Shown piece after piece: positions 16,133 through 25,171 of a stretch of DNA of 64,000 nt. Numbering within the stretch: position 1 is the stretch's first letter; each line of letters opens with the position of its first letter. Source of the DNA: an uncultured bacterium (GTDB lineage Bacteria; Patescibacteriota; Saccharimonadia; Saccharimonadales; Saccharimonadaceae); NCBI GenBank assembly GCA_903821365.1, contig CAIJKY010000009.1, positions 1 to 64,000 on the forward strand, read 5' to 3'. The notes under the pieces were generated by a model. That model was not told the origin of the DNA, did no database searches, and saw nothing but the letters and a program-made list of their open reading frames with translations. The position numbers were made by a program, and so were the translations under genes.

Positions 16133-17782
16133 ATGTATAGTCGCACGCTGATAATAGGAACACGCGGGAGTCAACTGGCATTGGCTCAAACTCGATTTGT
16201 CGTGGAAGCACTCCATAAAATTGCACCTAAAGCTGCAATAACTGTTAAAGTCATTAGCACAAAAGGCGACGTCAATGATGCTCCAATACCGATGACAACG
16301 GTCGGCAAAACCTGGTTCACTGCCGAGATCGAACAAGCGCTCATGAGCGGTACGATCGATATCGCCGTCCATAGTCTTAAGGACGTTGCGCCAGAAAATC
16401 ACGCCGAGCTCTGCACACTTCCGGTGCTCGACAGGGAAGACCCTTATGATGTTTTGGTAAGTCAACATCAGCAAACAATTGCTGAGTTACCGAAGCATGC
16501 GGTTGTTGGTACCGACAGCATCCGTCGCAAAGCGGCGCTGCTCCAGCTTCGCCCAGATTTATACGTAAAAAGTATTCGTGGCAATATCAATACGCGGTTA
16601 GCAAAGCTTGCGACAGCCGAGTACGACGCCATCGTCATCGCGGCAGCAGGACTCGTGCGGCTTGGATTGCAGGATCGTATCAGCCAAAAATTCACTGCCG
16701 ATGAGTGCACTCCTGCTATTGGGCAGGGTGTTATCGCTGTGCAGTTTAAGAAGGATAATAAACAGCTCGCGTCATTAGTTGAGGCTATATCCAATGACAC
16801 ACTACAACAAACGGTTGCCATCGAGCAGGCATTTTCACAGATTGCCGATGGCGGTTGCAAACGTCCGGTTGGCTGCTTGGCTAAAGTAATAAAAGACCAA
16901 GTTACAATTGTGGGCATGGTTGGATCTGAAGATGCACAGCATACCGCAAGTCGTGAGGTCACGGGCAATGTTGATCAGGCAATCCAGCTTGCCGAGACGT
17001 TAGCCAGTCAATTAAAAACGACGCTTGCCAACCATAGGTCCGATGCGAAATATGTTGTATTAACTCGCGACCAAGCAGGTAACCGACAGTGGCGACCTCT
17101 ATTTGAGGCTGTCGGCCTCAAGGTGTATGAATTGCCATGCATCGCTATAGAGCCGCTTAACTCTGACGCAGATGAAGTAGCGGTCATAAAGGCTATTAAA
17201 ATGCATGACTGGGTTGTCTTTACGAGTGCGAATGGAGTTCGCGCGTTCGCAGCACTAGCGGCAAAACATAATTTTGCAGTTACGTCACTTCCTAAGGTCG
17301 CGGTTATCGGCGCATCAACAGCAAAAGCGCTTGAAAAAATCGGTGCGGACGTTGCTTACATTCCTGAGCACACTTCATCAAAAGGTCTTGCTGCAGGATT
17401 CCCCGCTGAGGCTGGCGCAAAGGTTTTGTTACTACGGACATCGATCGCGCTCGAAGACTTACCAACTGATTTGCGTGCTCGCGGTTTCATTGTCGATGAG
17501 CGAGCGGTATACACGACCAAATTGATTACAACGCCAGACCCTACGTATGCGCGCTTAGTTGCAGATGGCCAAGTGGGCTGTGTTGTATGTGCCAGCCCTT
17601 CAGCGGTTCAAGGCTTTATGGCGCGAACCGCTTCGCTAAAAAACGCTAAATCTGCACCAATGTACGTTATGGGTGAAAGCGTTGTGAAAACGCTACGCGC
17701 TAACGGTTATCAAGACATTGTTGATCCAAATTCACCGTCGCTCGAAGGCTTGCTGCAAGACATCCGCCAGAGACTGCTATAA
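16133..17782 (+). CDS. hemC: Porphobilinogen deaminase-uroporphyrinogen III synthase fusion (HemC-HemD)
   Basis: 549 aa. Residues 5-300 are HemC: GTRGSQLALAQ (9-19), catalytic Asp84 in SLKDVAP, arginines binding the acidic chains, and the dipyrromethane-cofactor Cys242 in GGCKRPVG. Residues 305-549 are HemD (YVVLTRDQAGNRQW onward). The fused enzyme would turn four porphobilinogens into uroporphyrinogen III without releasing unstable hydroxymethylbilane. ATG 16133 is chosen over an upstream frame from 16103. Fusions of these two steps are known in several bacteria. The first gene of the hem operon; no hemA, hemL or hemB lies in the window. Confidence 0.95.
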   Translation: MYSRTLIIGTRGSQLALAQTRFVVEALHKIAPKAAITVKVISTKGDVNDAPIPMTTVGKTWFTAEIEQALMSGTIDIAVHSLKDVAPENHAELCTLPVLDREDPYDVLVSQHQQTIAELPKHAVVGTDSIRRKAALLQLRPDLYVKSIRGNINTRLAKLATAEYDAIVIAAAGLVRLGLQDRISQKFTADECTPAIGQGVIAVQFKKDNKQLASLVEAISNDTLQQTVAIEQAFSQIADGGCKRPVGCLAKVIKDQVTIVGMVGSEDAQHTASREVTGNVDQAIQLAETLASQLKTTLANHRSDAKYVVLTRDQAGNRQWRPLFEAVGLKVYELPCIAIEPLNSDADEVAVIKAIKMHDWVVFTSANGVRAFAALAAKHNFAVTSLPKVAVIGASTAKALEKIGADVAYIPEHTSSKGLAAGFPAEAGAKVLLLRTSIALEDLPTDLRARGFIVDERAVYTTKLITTPDPTYARLVADGQVGCVVCASPSAVQGFMARTASLKNAKSAPMYVMGESVVKTLRANGYQDIVDPNSPSLEGLLQDIRQRLL

Positions 17783-17783
17783 T
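17776..17783 (+). promoter_or_regulatory. Internal extended -10 for hemQ
   Basis: TGCTATAAT spans the last codons and the stop of hemCD. TATAAT (17778-17783) ends seven bases before the hemQ ATG, so hemQ may also be transcribed alone as a leaderless mRNA. Confidence 0.5.
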
Positions 17784-17790
17784 ACCGCTT

Positions 17791-18468
17791 ATGGATCCGC
17801 TGCTACACCCGTATCATCATTATCTTTTCTTTGATCTTACATCAGACTTTTATCAGCAACCCAAGACTGCTCAATCGCAAGTACGTGATGCTTTTGCTGA
17901 ATGGTGCACCTCGCACGACCAAGCAATTATATACACTTATGCGACGCGTAGTTTTCAAACAGATAGTGTTTTTATGTTATGGGTACAAGCGAAAACGCCC
18001 GAGTACACCCCGGCTCTTTTGGGCGAGCTGTATCGTACATCAATCGGTCCATGGCTGGCACTCACGGCAACTCGCTTTGGCATTGTCCGTCCATCACAGT
18101 ACAGTGGGCGCACAGGTGAACCTCAGCAAGTTATTCAAAACTATACTGAGCGCTTGCCGTACTTTATCGTCTATCCGTTTACCAAGACGATTGATTGGCA
18201 CCTGCTTGAATATGACGCGCGACGGCAATTGATGGGCGGGCATATACGGGTTGGACTGCAATATCCAAAAATTCGCCAATGCCTGCTTTACTCGTATGGT
18301 GTTGACGATGATGAATTTGTCGTATCATACGAGGCGGAGTCGCTCGAACATTTTCAAGACTTGGTGATCGAGTTGCGCAAGACGGAGGCGCGACGCTATA
18401 CGCTGCGCGACACGCCAATATACACCTGTCTTTATATGGATGCAAAAAAACTAGCGGCTTGGCTCTGA
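17791..18468 (+). CDS. hemQ: Coproheme decarboxylase (HemQ/ChdC)
   Basis: 225 aa, chlorite-dismutase superfamily. YPFTKTIDWHLL carries the HemQ active-site Tyr128 and Lys132, and the proximal heme ligand is most likely His151 (MGGH). KIRQCLLYSYGVDDDEF places Gln163 where true chlorite dismutases have a distal Arg, supporting decarboxylation of coproheme to heme b rather than chlorite breakdown. The terminal RYTLRDTPIYTC is also typical. HemQ defines the coproporphyrin-dependent route of monoderm bacteria. It lies eight bases after hemCD. Confidence 0.93.
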   Translation: MDPLLHPYHHYLFFDLTSDFYQQPKTAQSQVRDAFAEWCTSHDQAIIYTYATRSFQTDSVFMLWVQAKTPEYTPALLGELYRTSIGPWLALTATRFGIVRPSQYSGRTGEPQQVIQNYTERLPYFIVYPFTKTIDWHLLEYDARRQLMGGHIRVGLQYPKIRQCLLYSYGVDDDEFVVSYEAESLEHFQDLVIELRKTEARRYTLRDTPIYTCLYMDAKKLAAWL

Positions 18469-18484
18469 GCCCGAAAGGATACCA

Positions 18485-19495
18485 ATGAACGATACATTTT
18501 TGCGAGCCTGTCGAAATGAAGTTACCGAATACACGCCTGTCTGGTTTATGCGTCAAGCTGGCCGCTCGCTGCCCGGCTATCGCGCGCTACGAAAGAAGTA
18601 CGATGTCTTGACGCTGACGCAAACGCCAGAGCTTGCCGCGCAGGTCAGTCTTGAGCCGATTGAGCGTCTTGGCGTTGATGCCGCGATTCTTTTTGCTGAC
18701 ATTATGTTGCTTCCGATTGCTATGGGTATGGATGTGAAAATTGTCGATTCAGTCGGGCCGGTTATCGACGACCCAATCAATGTACCTACCGACATTGATG
18801 CGCTCCGTCCGTTTGAACCACAGAGTGTTGATTTTTTACAGCAAACGATTCGGCTGCTTCGCCAAGATCTCAAGGTGCCGTTAATCGGCTTTTCGGGTGC
18901 GCCATTCACGCTTGCAAGCTACATGATCGAAGGCAAGCCAACGCGCCAATGGCTTAAAACAAAGCGCTTCATGTACGAGCAGCCTGAAGCTTGGCACAGG
19001 TTAATGAAGTTGCTTGCCGAAGCCTCGGTGCTGTACCTTCACCAACAAGTTGTTGCCGGCGCCCAAGCTTTGCAGCTGTTTGACAGCTGGGTCGGCTGCC
19101 TTGCTGCTAGTGACTATCGTGAGTTTGTTCTCCCTCACATGACTTACATTTTTGATGAATTACGCAAAGAAAATGTACCACTTATTCACTTCGGCACTGA
19201 TACAAGCGGTCTGTTGCAAGAGTTCGCAAGCGTCAATGCTGATGTGATCGGTATCGACTGGCGGGCTGATATGGCACGCGCTCGCGCAATTGTGCCAGCT
19301 GATAAAGCTGTGCAAGGCAACCTTGACCCAATGTTACTGCTTGGCAATGAGGCGTTATTGTATCGCCGAGTTGACGCATTGTTGCAGTCGATGCCAGAGA
19401 AAAAAGGCTACATATTTAATTTTGGCCACGGTGTTCAACCTGAAACTGATGACACTCGGCTTAAAGCATTAGTGGAGTATGTCCATGACAACTAG
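18485..19495 (+). CDS. hemE: Uroporphyrinogen decarboxylase
   Basis: 336 aa, full family length. PVWFMRQAGRSLPGY (18-32) contains the two substrate-binding arginines Arg23 and Arg27, and FADIM provides Asp72. It removes four acetate carboxyls from uroporphyrinogen III to give coproporphyrinogen III. AAAGGA lies seven bases before the ATG, and the gene begins 16 bases after hemQ. Its last eleven bases overlap hemH. Confidence 0.96.
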   Translation: MNDTFLRACRNEVTEYTPVWFMRQAGRSLPGYRALRKKYDVLTLTQTPELAAQVSLEPIERLGVDAAILFADIMLLPIAMGMDVKIVDSVGPVIDDPINVPTDIDALRPFEPQSVDFLQQTIRLLRQDLKVPLIGFSGAPFTLASYMIEGKPTRQWLKTKRFMYEQPEAWHRLMKLLAEASVLYLHQQVVAGAQALQLFDSWVGCLAASDYREFVLPHMTYIFDELRKENVPLIHFGTDTSGLLQEFASVNADVIGIDWRADMARARAIVPADKAVQGNLDPMLLLGNEALLYRRVDALLQSMPEKKGYIFNFGHGVQPETDDTRLKALVEYVHDN

Positions 19496-20480
19496 TATTG
19501 TCGGTGTTCTATTGATGACTTATGGCTCGGCAACAACGGCCGAAAACGTGCAGGCGTATATGGACCATGTCTATCCGAATGGCGTACCGCAAGGCCTTGT
19601 CGAAGATTTTGAAAACCGTTATGCACTGGTCGGCCAATCTCCATTGATTGCAATTACGCGTGAGCAAGCACGATTAACGCAAGAATTACTTAATGGCAAA
19701 AAAGCAGCTAACATTCAGTATGTTGTTCGTGTTGGAATGCTGCATTCGGCACCATTTATCGCAGATTCATTGGCCGAATTACGCCAAGCAGGCGCCGAGC
19801 GAATTATTGGTATCATGTTGGCGCCTCAATTCTCACCGCTCATTATGAGTGGGTACGGTGTTGCTTGGGCCGAGGCAATAAATGCACAGGGCTATGATGA
19901 GTCAACGGCACACATTGTGGAATCATGGCCGCTCGAGCCCCACTTTATTCAGCTACTTGCCGAGAGAACAAGCGCTAAGCTTGCAGAGTTAACAAAACGC
20001 TACGGTATGGCACCAACTGTGCTGTTTACGACGCACAGCTTGCCGGAGCGTGTCGTTGACCGTGATCGTTCGTATCTCGACCAGTTAAAAGCAACCACTG
20101 AAGCAGTGGTTGCAAAGCTTGGCCAGCCCAATCTTATATGGCATCAGGCCTATCAAAGCGCCGGCCACACGCCAGAACCATGGCTAAAACCTGACATTGT
20201 CGACGTACTAGCCGATATTCGTCGCGAGCAACCGAATGAAAAAGGCATCTTGATTGTGCCATTGCAATTTTTGGCCGATCATTTAGAAATCCTCTATGAT
20301 CTTGATATTGCGGGCGGTGAACAGTGTGCGGAATTTGGGTTTGAATATAATCGAATCGAATTGCCGAACACCGCTCCTTTACTGATCGAAGCACTCGCGT
20401 CAATCGTTTTGCAAGAATCTACAGATACAGTTAAAGCCCATAGCGCACCGAGTCGTAGTATCAGGAGTGATAAAGCTTAA
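19485..20480 (+). CDS. hemH: Ferrochelatase (coproporphyrin type, HemH/CpfC)
   Basis: 331 aa. LLMTYGS (9-15) opens the fold. The metal-handling His184 sits in TTHSLPERV and Glu268 in FLADHLEILYD, close to the Bacillus pattern. With HemQ in the same operon, it probably inserts iron into coproporphyrin III rather than protoporphyrin IX. No C-terminal iron-sulfur cysteines are seen. ATG 19485 has GGAG eight bases upstream; ATG 19479 is an alternative. It overlaps hemE, so expression is coupled. CgoX (HemY), needed between HemE and HemH, is not in the window. Confidence 0.95.
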   Translation: MTTSIVGVLLMTYGSATTAENVQAYMDHVYPNGVPQGLVEDFENRYALVGQSPLIAITREQARLTQELLNGKKAANIQYVVRVGMLHSAPFIADSLAELRQAGAERIIGIMLAPQFSPLIMSGYGVAWAEAINAQGYDESTAHIVESWPLEPHFIQLLAERTSAKLAELTKRYGMAPTVLFTTHSLPERVVDRDRSYLDQLKATTEAVVAKLGQPNLIWHQAYQSAGHTPEPWLKPDIVDVLADIRREQPNEKGILIVPLQFLADHLEILYDLDIAGGEQCAEFGFEYNRIELPNTAPLLIEALASIVLQESTDTVKAHSAPSRSIRSDKA

Positions 20481-20498
20481 GTTAATTATAAATAACTA

Positions 20499-20527
20499 TT
20501 GACTTTTTAGCTAATATACTGTATAAA
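20499..20527 (+). promoter_or_regulatory. Sigma-70-type promoter of the copper-radical oxidase gene
   Basis: TTGACT (20499-20504) and TATAAA (20522-20527) are separated by exactly 17 bases. Transcription would begin near 20534, giving a leader of about 37 bases with GGAG before ATG 20571. The oxidase is therefore transcribed apart from the heme operon. Confidence 0.7.
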
Positions 20528-20570
20528 TAACACTATCAATAAAACTCGTGAGATGAGTGGAGTGAAGTGT

Positions 20571-23114
20571 ATGACATCGCAATCTTTTTATTATAAACGG
20601 CAGCTATCGCGCTTTGGCAACTTGTTTGCAGCCGTCTTGCTAGCGTCAACTTTTGTGACGCAGCTTATAGTGCCTGCAGCAAACGCTGCACCGGCCATTA
20701 TTACTAACCCAAGCCTTGAACAAACAACGGGTGGAGTGCCAAACTGTTTCACTCAAGCAGGGTGGGGCGACAACACCGCAACGTGGGGCATTACGAATGC
20801 TGCACATACGGGCAACGCCGCGCAGTCACTCACCGTCACTAACTACAATGGTGGTGACCGCAAACTTCTGATGGATCAAAATGACAACTGTGCGCCCGCA
20901 GTGACGCCAGGTTCTACCTATAAACTAGGTGTTTGGTACAAGTCAACAGCTACGAAAAACGCTTTGACCGTATTCCGTCATTCAGCAGCAGGCTGGACGT
21001 ACTGGACCGATCTCACCGGTCTTGCGGCGGCAAACGCTTGGACACAGGCTACGGCTACAACTCCAGTCGTTCCTGAAGGTACTGATCAAATTTCATTCGG
21101 CATCTCACTTGCCGCAAACGGCACACTCGTAACCGATGACTATACATTCACACAGGTAACCGGTGGCACGCCTCCTGCTCAAAATACTGAGCTTACCTAC
21201 AACGGCAACCTTGAAGCTGGCGGCGCAACACCGACCGGTTGGATGCTTGCTGGTTGGGGTGATGCAAAGGTAACCGCTGCCGCAACAACTACTGGTGTTC
21301 ATGGCGGCACTCGTGCATACTCGATAACACTCGCTGGCCGTACGCAAGGTGACTACAAGTTACTTCCTGCAGACGCCAACGCTCCTGCCGTACAACCTGG
21401 TACAGTCTACACATTATCAACATGGTACAAAGCAACCACTGCAAGCAATAGCGTGACGGTATTTACGCACACAGCAAACGGTTGGGGATACTGGACTGAT
21501 ATTCAGACGCTACCTGCTGCTGCAAACTGGACACAAGTCACCACTGACACGCCAGTCGTGCCTGCAGGTGTCGATGCAATTGCTTGGGGTATCTCAACTT
21601 ATGGCAATGGCACACTTACAACTGACGATTATTCAACAGTGAAAAAAGGTACTGTTGTTGCGCCACCAGTAAATACGCCAGCAAGCCAAGGTCAGTGGAC
21701 AACGCTTGACTACCAATTACCAATACGTGCTATTCACTCGACACTGCTTAAGAACGGCAAAGTATTACTTATTGCCGGATCGGGCAACAGCACCGATGAC
21801 TTTAAAGCTGGTACCTTTAAGGCCTCTGTCTGGGATCCAATTGCCAACACGTTCTTAAACCTTACGGTGCCAAAAGATATGTTTTGTGCTGGACACGTAA
21901 CGTTGCCTGATGGTCGTGTGCTTATCCAAGGTGGAACAAAGTCGTACCCAACCATCGTTGGTGGTGCGGACTACGGCGGTCTTCGTGACTCATGGATTTT
22001 TGATCCTGACACTAACACTTTTACTGCCACGAACATGGCCAATGAAGGTCACTGGTACCCAACGCTCACCGAGCTTGGCAGTGGTGATATCTGGATGGCA
22101 GGTGGTCTCAAAGAAGACACCAGCGGTGCCGTTAATACTGAGCGCTTTGACTACGCAAGTGGTAAGTGGCTCGCGAACAATCAAGTTGCACAAACCTACT
22201 CATTCTGGGGTCTTTATCCACACATGTTCCTACTGCAAGACGGCCGTATGTTCTACAGCGGTGGCCACGTCTTTGGCAACGGACTGCCTGGTACTGGTGC
22301 TTCAATCTATGATCCAAACGCTGCGACCATTGCTGATATTACCGGCCTACGTCAAAAAGATATGCGTGATCAATCAGCTTCAGTGTTGTTGCCACCAGCA
22401 CAAGACCAAAAAGTATTGATCACTGGTGGTGGTAATATCAACACCAATACACCAGCCATCAGCCTGACTGATATCATCGACCTTAAGCAAGCAACACCAA
22501 CCTACGAAGCCGCTCCAGACATGCCTGGCATGGGCAAGATGTATGTTAACGCAACGACGTTGCCTGACCGTACTGTTCTTACGAGCAACGGTGGCCAGCT
22601 CAACCGCGACAACAACTCTAACGTTTTGACTGCATCGATATATAACCCACTGACTAACAGCTGGGCAACGGTGCCAGCCGACCCTATCGGCCGTAACTAC
22701 CACTCATCTTCAGTACTATTACCTGATGGTCGTATCGCAGTGCTTGGTTCAAACCCTGGCGACGGCACCTTCGAAATGCGTATCTCGGTCTACCAACCAA
22801 GCTATATGTTCCGTACTGCGCGCCCAACTATTGCCAATGTTCCTGCCCAAACAACCTATGGCCAACAGTTCTCATTCAACGTCAACGCCCAAGGCAAGAC
22901 GATCAAATGGGCACAGCTGATGCGTCCAATGTCGGTGACACACCAAATGGATTCGAACATGCGTTTGGTTGACCTACCAGTTGTCGTGCAGAACGGTGTT
23001 GCAACAGTCAGTGTGACAGGCAACCGCAACTTATTGCCTCCTGGCCCATACATGCTAACGGTAACTGACTCAGACGGCGTTCCATCAACTGCCTCATGGG
23101 TAATGGTGAAATAA
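20571..23114 (+). CDS. Secreted copper-radical oxidase (galactose/glyoxal oxidase type, AA5-like)
   Basis: 847 aa, or 853 from an in-frame ATG at 20553; residue numbers here use the longer form. A signal peptide ends near ANAAP (43-47). Two similar beta-sandwich domains follow (about 48-202 and 212-363), each with a GWG...WTQ...DDY pattern. A seven-bladed kelch domain begins near 385 and is full of LPDGRVL motifs. Cys445 (MFCAGH) and Tyr502 (HWYPT) match the cross-linked Cys-Tyr cofactor, and Tyr716/His717 (RNYHSS) and His797 (VTHQMD) match the other copper ligands. The family oxidises alcohols or aldehydes and makes hydrogen peroxide. The substrate is unknown. The closest bacterial relatives by pattern are GlxA-type enzymes. 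Confidence 0.92.
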   Translation: MTSQSFYYKRQLSRFGNLFAAVLLASTFVTQLIVPAANAAPAIITNPSLEQTTGGVPNCFTQAGWGDNTATWGITNAAHTGNAAQSLTVTNYNGGDRKLLMDQNDNCAPAVTPGSTYKLGVWYKSTATKNALTVFRHSAAGWTYWTDLTGLAAANAWTQATATTPVVPEGTDQISFGISLAANGTLVTDDYTFTQVTGGTPPAQNTELTYNGNLEAGGATPTGWMLAGWGDAKVTAAATTTGVHGGTRAYSITLAGRTQGDYKLLPADANAPAVQPGTVYTLSTWYKATTASNSVTVFTHTANGWGYWTDIQTLPAAANWTQVTTDTPVVPAGVDAIAWGISTYGNGTLTTDDYSTVKKGTVVAPPVNTPASQGQWTTLDYQLPIRAIHSTLLKNGKVLLIAGSGNSTDDFKAGTFKASVWDPIANTFLNLTVPKDMFCAGHVTLPDGRVLIQGGTKSYPTIVGGADYGGLRDSWIFDPDTNTFTATNMANEGHWYPTLTELGSGDIWMAGGLKEDTSGAVNTERFDYASGKWLANNQVAQTYSFWGLYPHMFLLQDGRMFYSGGHVFGNGLPGTGASIYDPNAATIADITGLRQKDMRDQSASVLLPPAQDQKVLITGGGNINTNTPAISLTDIIDLKQATPTYEAAPDMPGMGKMYVNATTLPDRTVLTSNGGQLNRDNNSNVLTASIYNPLTNSWATVPADPIGRNYHSSSVLLPDGRIAVLGSNPGDGTFEMRISVYQPSYMFRTARPTIANVPAQTTYGQQFSFNVNAQGKTIKWAQLMRPMSVTHQMDSNMRLVDLPVVVQNGVATVSVTGNRNLLPPGPYMLTVTDSDGVPSTASWVMVK

Positions 23115-23124
23115 GGAAACAACT

Positions 23125-23733
23125 ATGAAGAATCTTTCTACACATACTATTGCAGCTTCGACAAAACGTTTTGTCACCAGTCGTTCAGGTATTATCTGCC
23201 TATTGATCCTCGCCGTACTTGCTACTGGATTAGTCGTACTCGGCGGTCGCATCGCGACCCAGGCGGTCGCAGCCGGTGCTCACCAACACGGACTTGCAAC
23301 GGCTAACTCTGAACAACAAGCGACCAGCCATGAGCATGGTGGTGCGACGGTGAGCACTGCTGGTGCAACAACCAACACCAACCCAGCAACCCAAAAGCAA
23401 GTCAGTCTTGCCAGCGCCGCTTCACAAGAAAAGGGGAACGGTACAACAGTTGATAAGCCAGCCGCAGACGTTACTGGCACACAGAAACAAGTTGATCCAC
23501 TCTCTGTCTTGCCAAACACGAAGGCGACTGGAGTACTATCAAGCGGTTGTGCAGTTGGTTATGGACAGATCGGCACCCAATGTCTCTCAGCTCGTGCTGC
23601 CAACAACAAGCCAATGACCTGCACGGAAGCGCGCAAGCAATTCCCAAGCGGTATTGCGGTTACGGGTAACGATCAGCTCAACCTTGACTCCAACAAGAAC
23701 GGTGTTGCTTGCGATGCTGGTGACAAAGCCTAA
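23125..23733 (+). CDS. Exported excalibur-like protein with His-rich segment
   Basis: 202 aa. A signal anchor (about 22-48) is followed by a low-complexity region containing AHQHG and SHEHGG and many Thr/Ala/Gln residues. The C-terminus (142-198) has four cysteines (142, 153, 166, 196) and ends with LDSNKNGVACD, the calcium-loop signature of excalibur domains. It begins ten bases after the oxidase stop behind AAGGAA, so it is cotranscribed. The His clusters could bind copper and serve the oxidase, which is an inference. Confidence 0.78.
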   Translation: MKNLSTHTIAASTKRFVTSRSGIICLLILAVLATGLVVLGGRIATQAVAAGAHQHGLATANSEQQATSHEHGGATVSTAGATTNTNPATQKQVSLASAASQEKGNGTTVDKPAADVTGTQKQVDPLSVLPNTKATGVLSSGCAVGYGQIGTQCLSARAANNKPMTCTEARKQFPSGIAVTGNDQLNLDSNKNGVACDAGDKA

Positions 23734-23752
23734 AAATTAAGCTCTATAGCGA

Positions 23753-23784
23753 GAAAAAGACATCGGTTCGCTGATGTCTTTTTC
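23753..23784. terminator. Intrinsic terminator after the oxidase operon
   Basis: GAAAAAGACATC (23753-23764) pairs with GATGTCTTTTTC (23773-23784) over an eight-base loop. The A and T runs make it usable on both strands. Confidence 0.88.
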
Positions 23785-23815
23785 GATATTAACTCTGTTA
23801 TGCGATAATAAGCAT

Positions 23816-24415
23816 ATGCGCAAAACACTCGTCTTCTTATTTGTGGCTGCACTCCTCGGAGTGTTAGCGGCGACGACTGCACCAAGTACGAGTAAAATTG
23901 ATGCTATTGCCGCGACACCCTCCCAACCTAAAGCACCGTCACCGAAAACCCCTACGACGCCTACTAAAAATCCGCCACTCAGCGGCACGAATCCTGGCGA
24001 TGAGCCGATTAAAACGCCGGCACCTGCACCGACGCCGACTACCCCCACCGAGCAAGCGCCACCGGTCGCAACAAGCCCAACCCCAGACCCCACTCCTGCG
24101 CCAGAGCCCACGCCAATACCTGAGGTAAAACCATTCAAGACCGGCTCGTTTGACGGTGCGCTGATCACTAATAAATATGAGAAGGTGCAAGTACGGCTTA
24201 GTAGTAATGGTGATGCAATGACAGACATCACTATGATTGTTCTGACACCTTCCTCGGCACGCTCAATTCAAATCACTAATGACGCCATCCCAAAGCTACG
24301 CCAGCAAGCGCTTGATTATCAAACTGCGGATGTCGATAATGTCAGCGGCGCAACATATACATCGGATAGCTACAAGCAGTCACTGCAAGCAGCAATTGAT
24401 CAAGCAGCTAACTAA
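23816..24415 (+). CDS. Exported FMN-binding protein, substrate of ApbE
   Basis: 199 aa from ATG 23816. A signal sequence (about 5-33) and a long Pro/Thr linker (35-105) lead to an FMN-binding domain (108-199). The flavinylation motif is DNVSGATYTS, with Thr180 the expected phosphoester attachment site for FMN. Domains of this type carry electrons outside the membrane in Nqr, Rnf and flavin-based extracellular transfer systems. GATAAT preceded by TGC (23801-23809) is six bases before the ATG, so it looks leaderless; a frame from 23774 would run through the terminator. The ApbE gene follows after three bases. Confidence 0.9.
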   Translation: MRKTLVFLFVAALLGVLAATTAPSTSKIDAIAATPSQPKAPSPKTPTTPTKNPPLSGTNPGDEPIKTPAPAPTPTTPTEQAPPVATSPTPDPTPAPEPTPIPEVKPFKTGSFDGALITNKYEKVQVRLSSNGDAMTDITMIVLTPSSARSIQITNDAIPKLRQQALDYQTADVDNVSGATYTSDSYKQSLQAAIDQAAN

Positions 24416-24418
24416 GCG

Positions 24419-25171
24419 ATGCCGCGTTACTTGCGTATTGTTGAGACGGTAATGGGTATACCAGTCAGTATTGAAGCTGATGCTACAAGCGATGTGATTG
24501 GACAGGCTTTTGCGGCACTGCATAAGGTCGATGCACAATTTAGTATGTATCTGCCAGCAAGCGAGCTATGCCAGTACAGAGCTGGCACATTGACTGACGA
24601 GCAAGTATCACCAGAAATGCGTGAAGTTATGCGCAGCTGCGAGAAGTTGCAGGCTCAAACGGAAGGGTATTTCTCGGCTTACTATTCGGGTAATTTTGAT
24701 CCAACAGGCTATGTAAAAGGCTGGGCAATTGCACGAGCAGCAAAAGTTCTACACACAGCCAATGTCGTCTGCTATAGCATTAATGCAGGTGGTGATGTCA
24801 TGATGGCCAGCAATGGTGAAAAACTGTGGAGAGTTGGCATACAAGATCCACGCGACTCGCGACGAATACTCGGGAGGGTTTCGATAAAAAGCGGTGCTAT
24901 CGCGACTTCAGGCAATTACGTTCGCGGGGCGCACATTTATGATCCAAAGCGTGGGGTGGTTGTTGATGATGGTTCGAGTGTCTCGATCATCGGTCCGGAT
25001 ATCGTGCTCGCGGATGTCTATGCCACGGCTTGCATTGCAATGGGCAATGACAAAGCAATTCGATTTATCGCACAACAACCAGATTATGAAGCGCTATTTG
25101 TCCAGGCAAACGGTGAGCTCATGGCGACAGCGGGCTTTATGAAGAATTTTAGTACGCAAATCGTTCGATAA
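24419..25171 (+). CDS. apbE: FAD:protein FMN transferase (ApbE)
   Basis: 250 aa, on the short side for ApbE. The main motifs are present: FDPTGYVKGWAIARAA, SINAGGDV, GAIATSGNY and HIYDPKRG, plus the metal-site region ADVYATAC. There is no signal peptide, so either it acts in the cytoplasm or the start lies elsewhere. It moves FMN from FAD onto Thr180 of the protein encoded three bases upstream. Its last 23 bases overlap the end of the opposing reductase gene. Confidence 0.93.
   Translation: MPRYLRIVETVMGIPVSIEADATSDVIGQAFAALHKVDAQFSMYLPASELCQYRAGTLTDEQVSPEMREVMRSCEKLQAQTEGYFSAYYSGNFDPTGYVKGWAIARAAKVLHTANVVCYSINAGGDVMMASNGEKLWRVGIQDPRDSRRILGRVSIKSGAIATSGNYVRGAHIYDPKRGVVVDDGSSVSIIGPDIVLADVYATACIAMGNDKAIRFIAQQPDYEALFVQANGELMATAGFMKNFSTQIVR

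Noticed and set aside
16022-16474. Long antisense frames opposite hemCD, pgk, alaS and other genes
   Set aside because: They mirror strong coding sequence on the other strand, have no start signals and show no recognisable protein motifs.
17791-18468. Chlorite dismutase
   Set aside because: Gln is found where functional chlorite dismutases need the distal Arg, and the gene sits in a heme operon, so coproheme decarboxylase is the better call.
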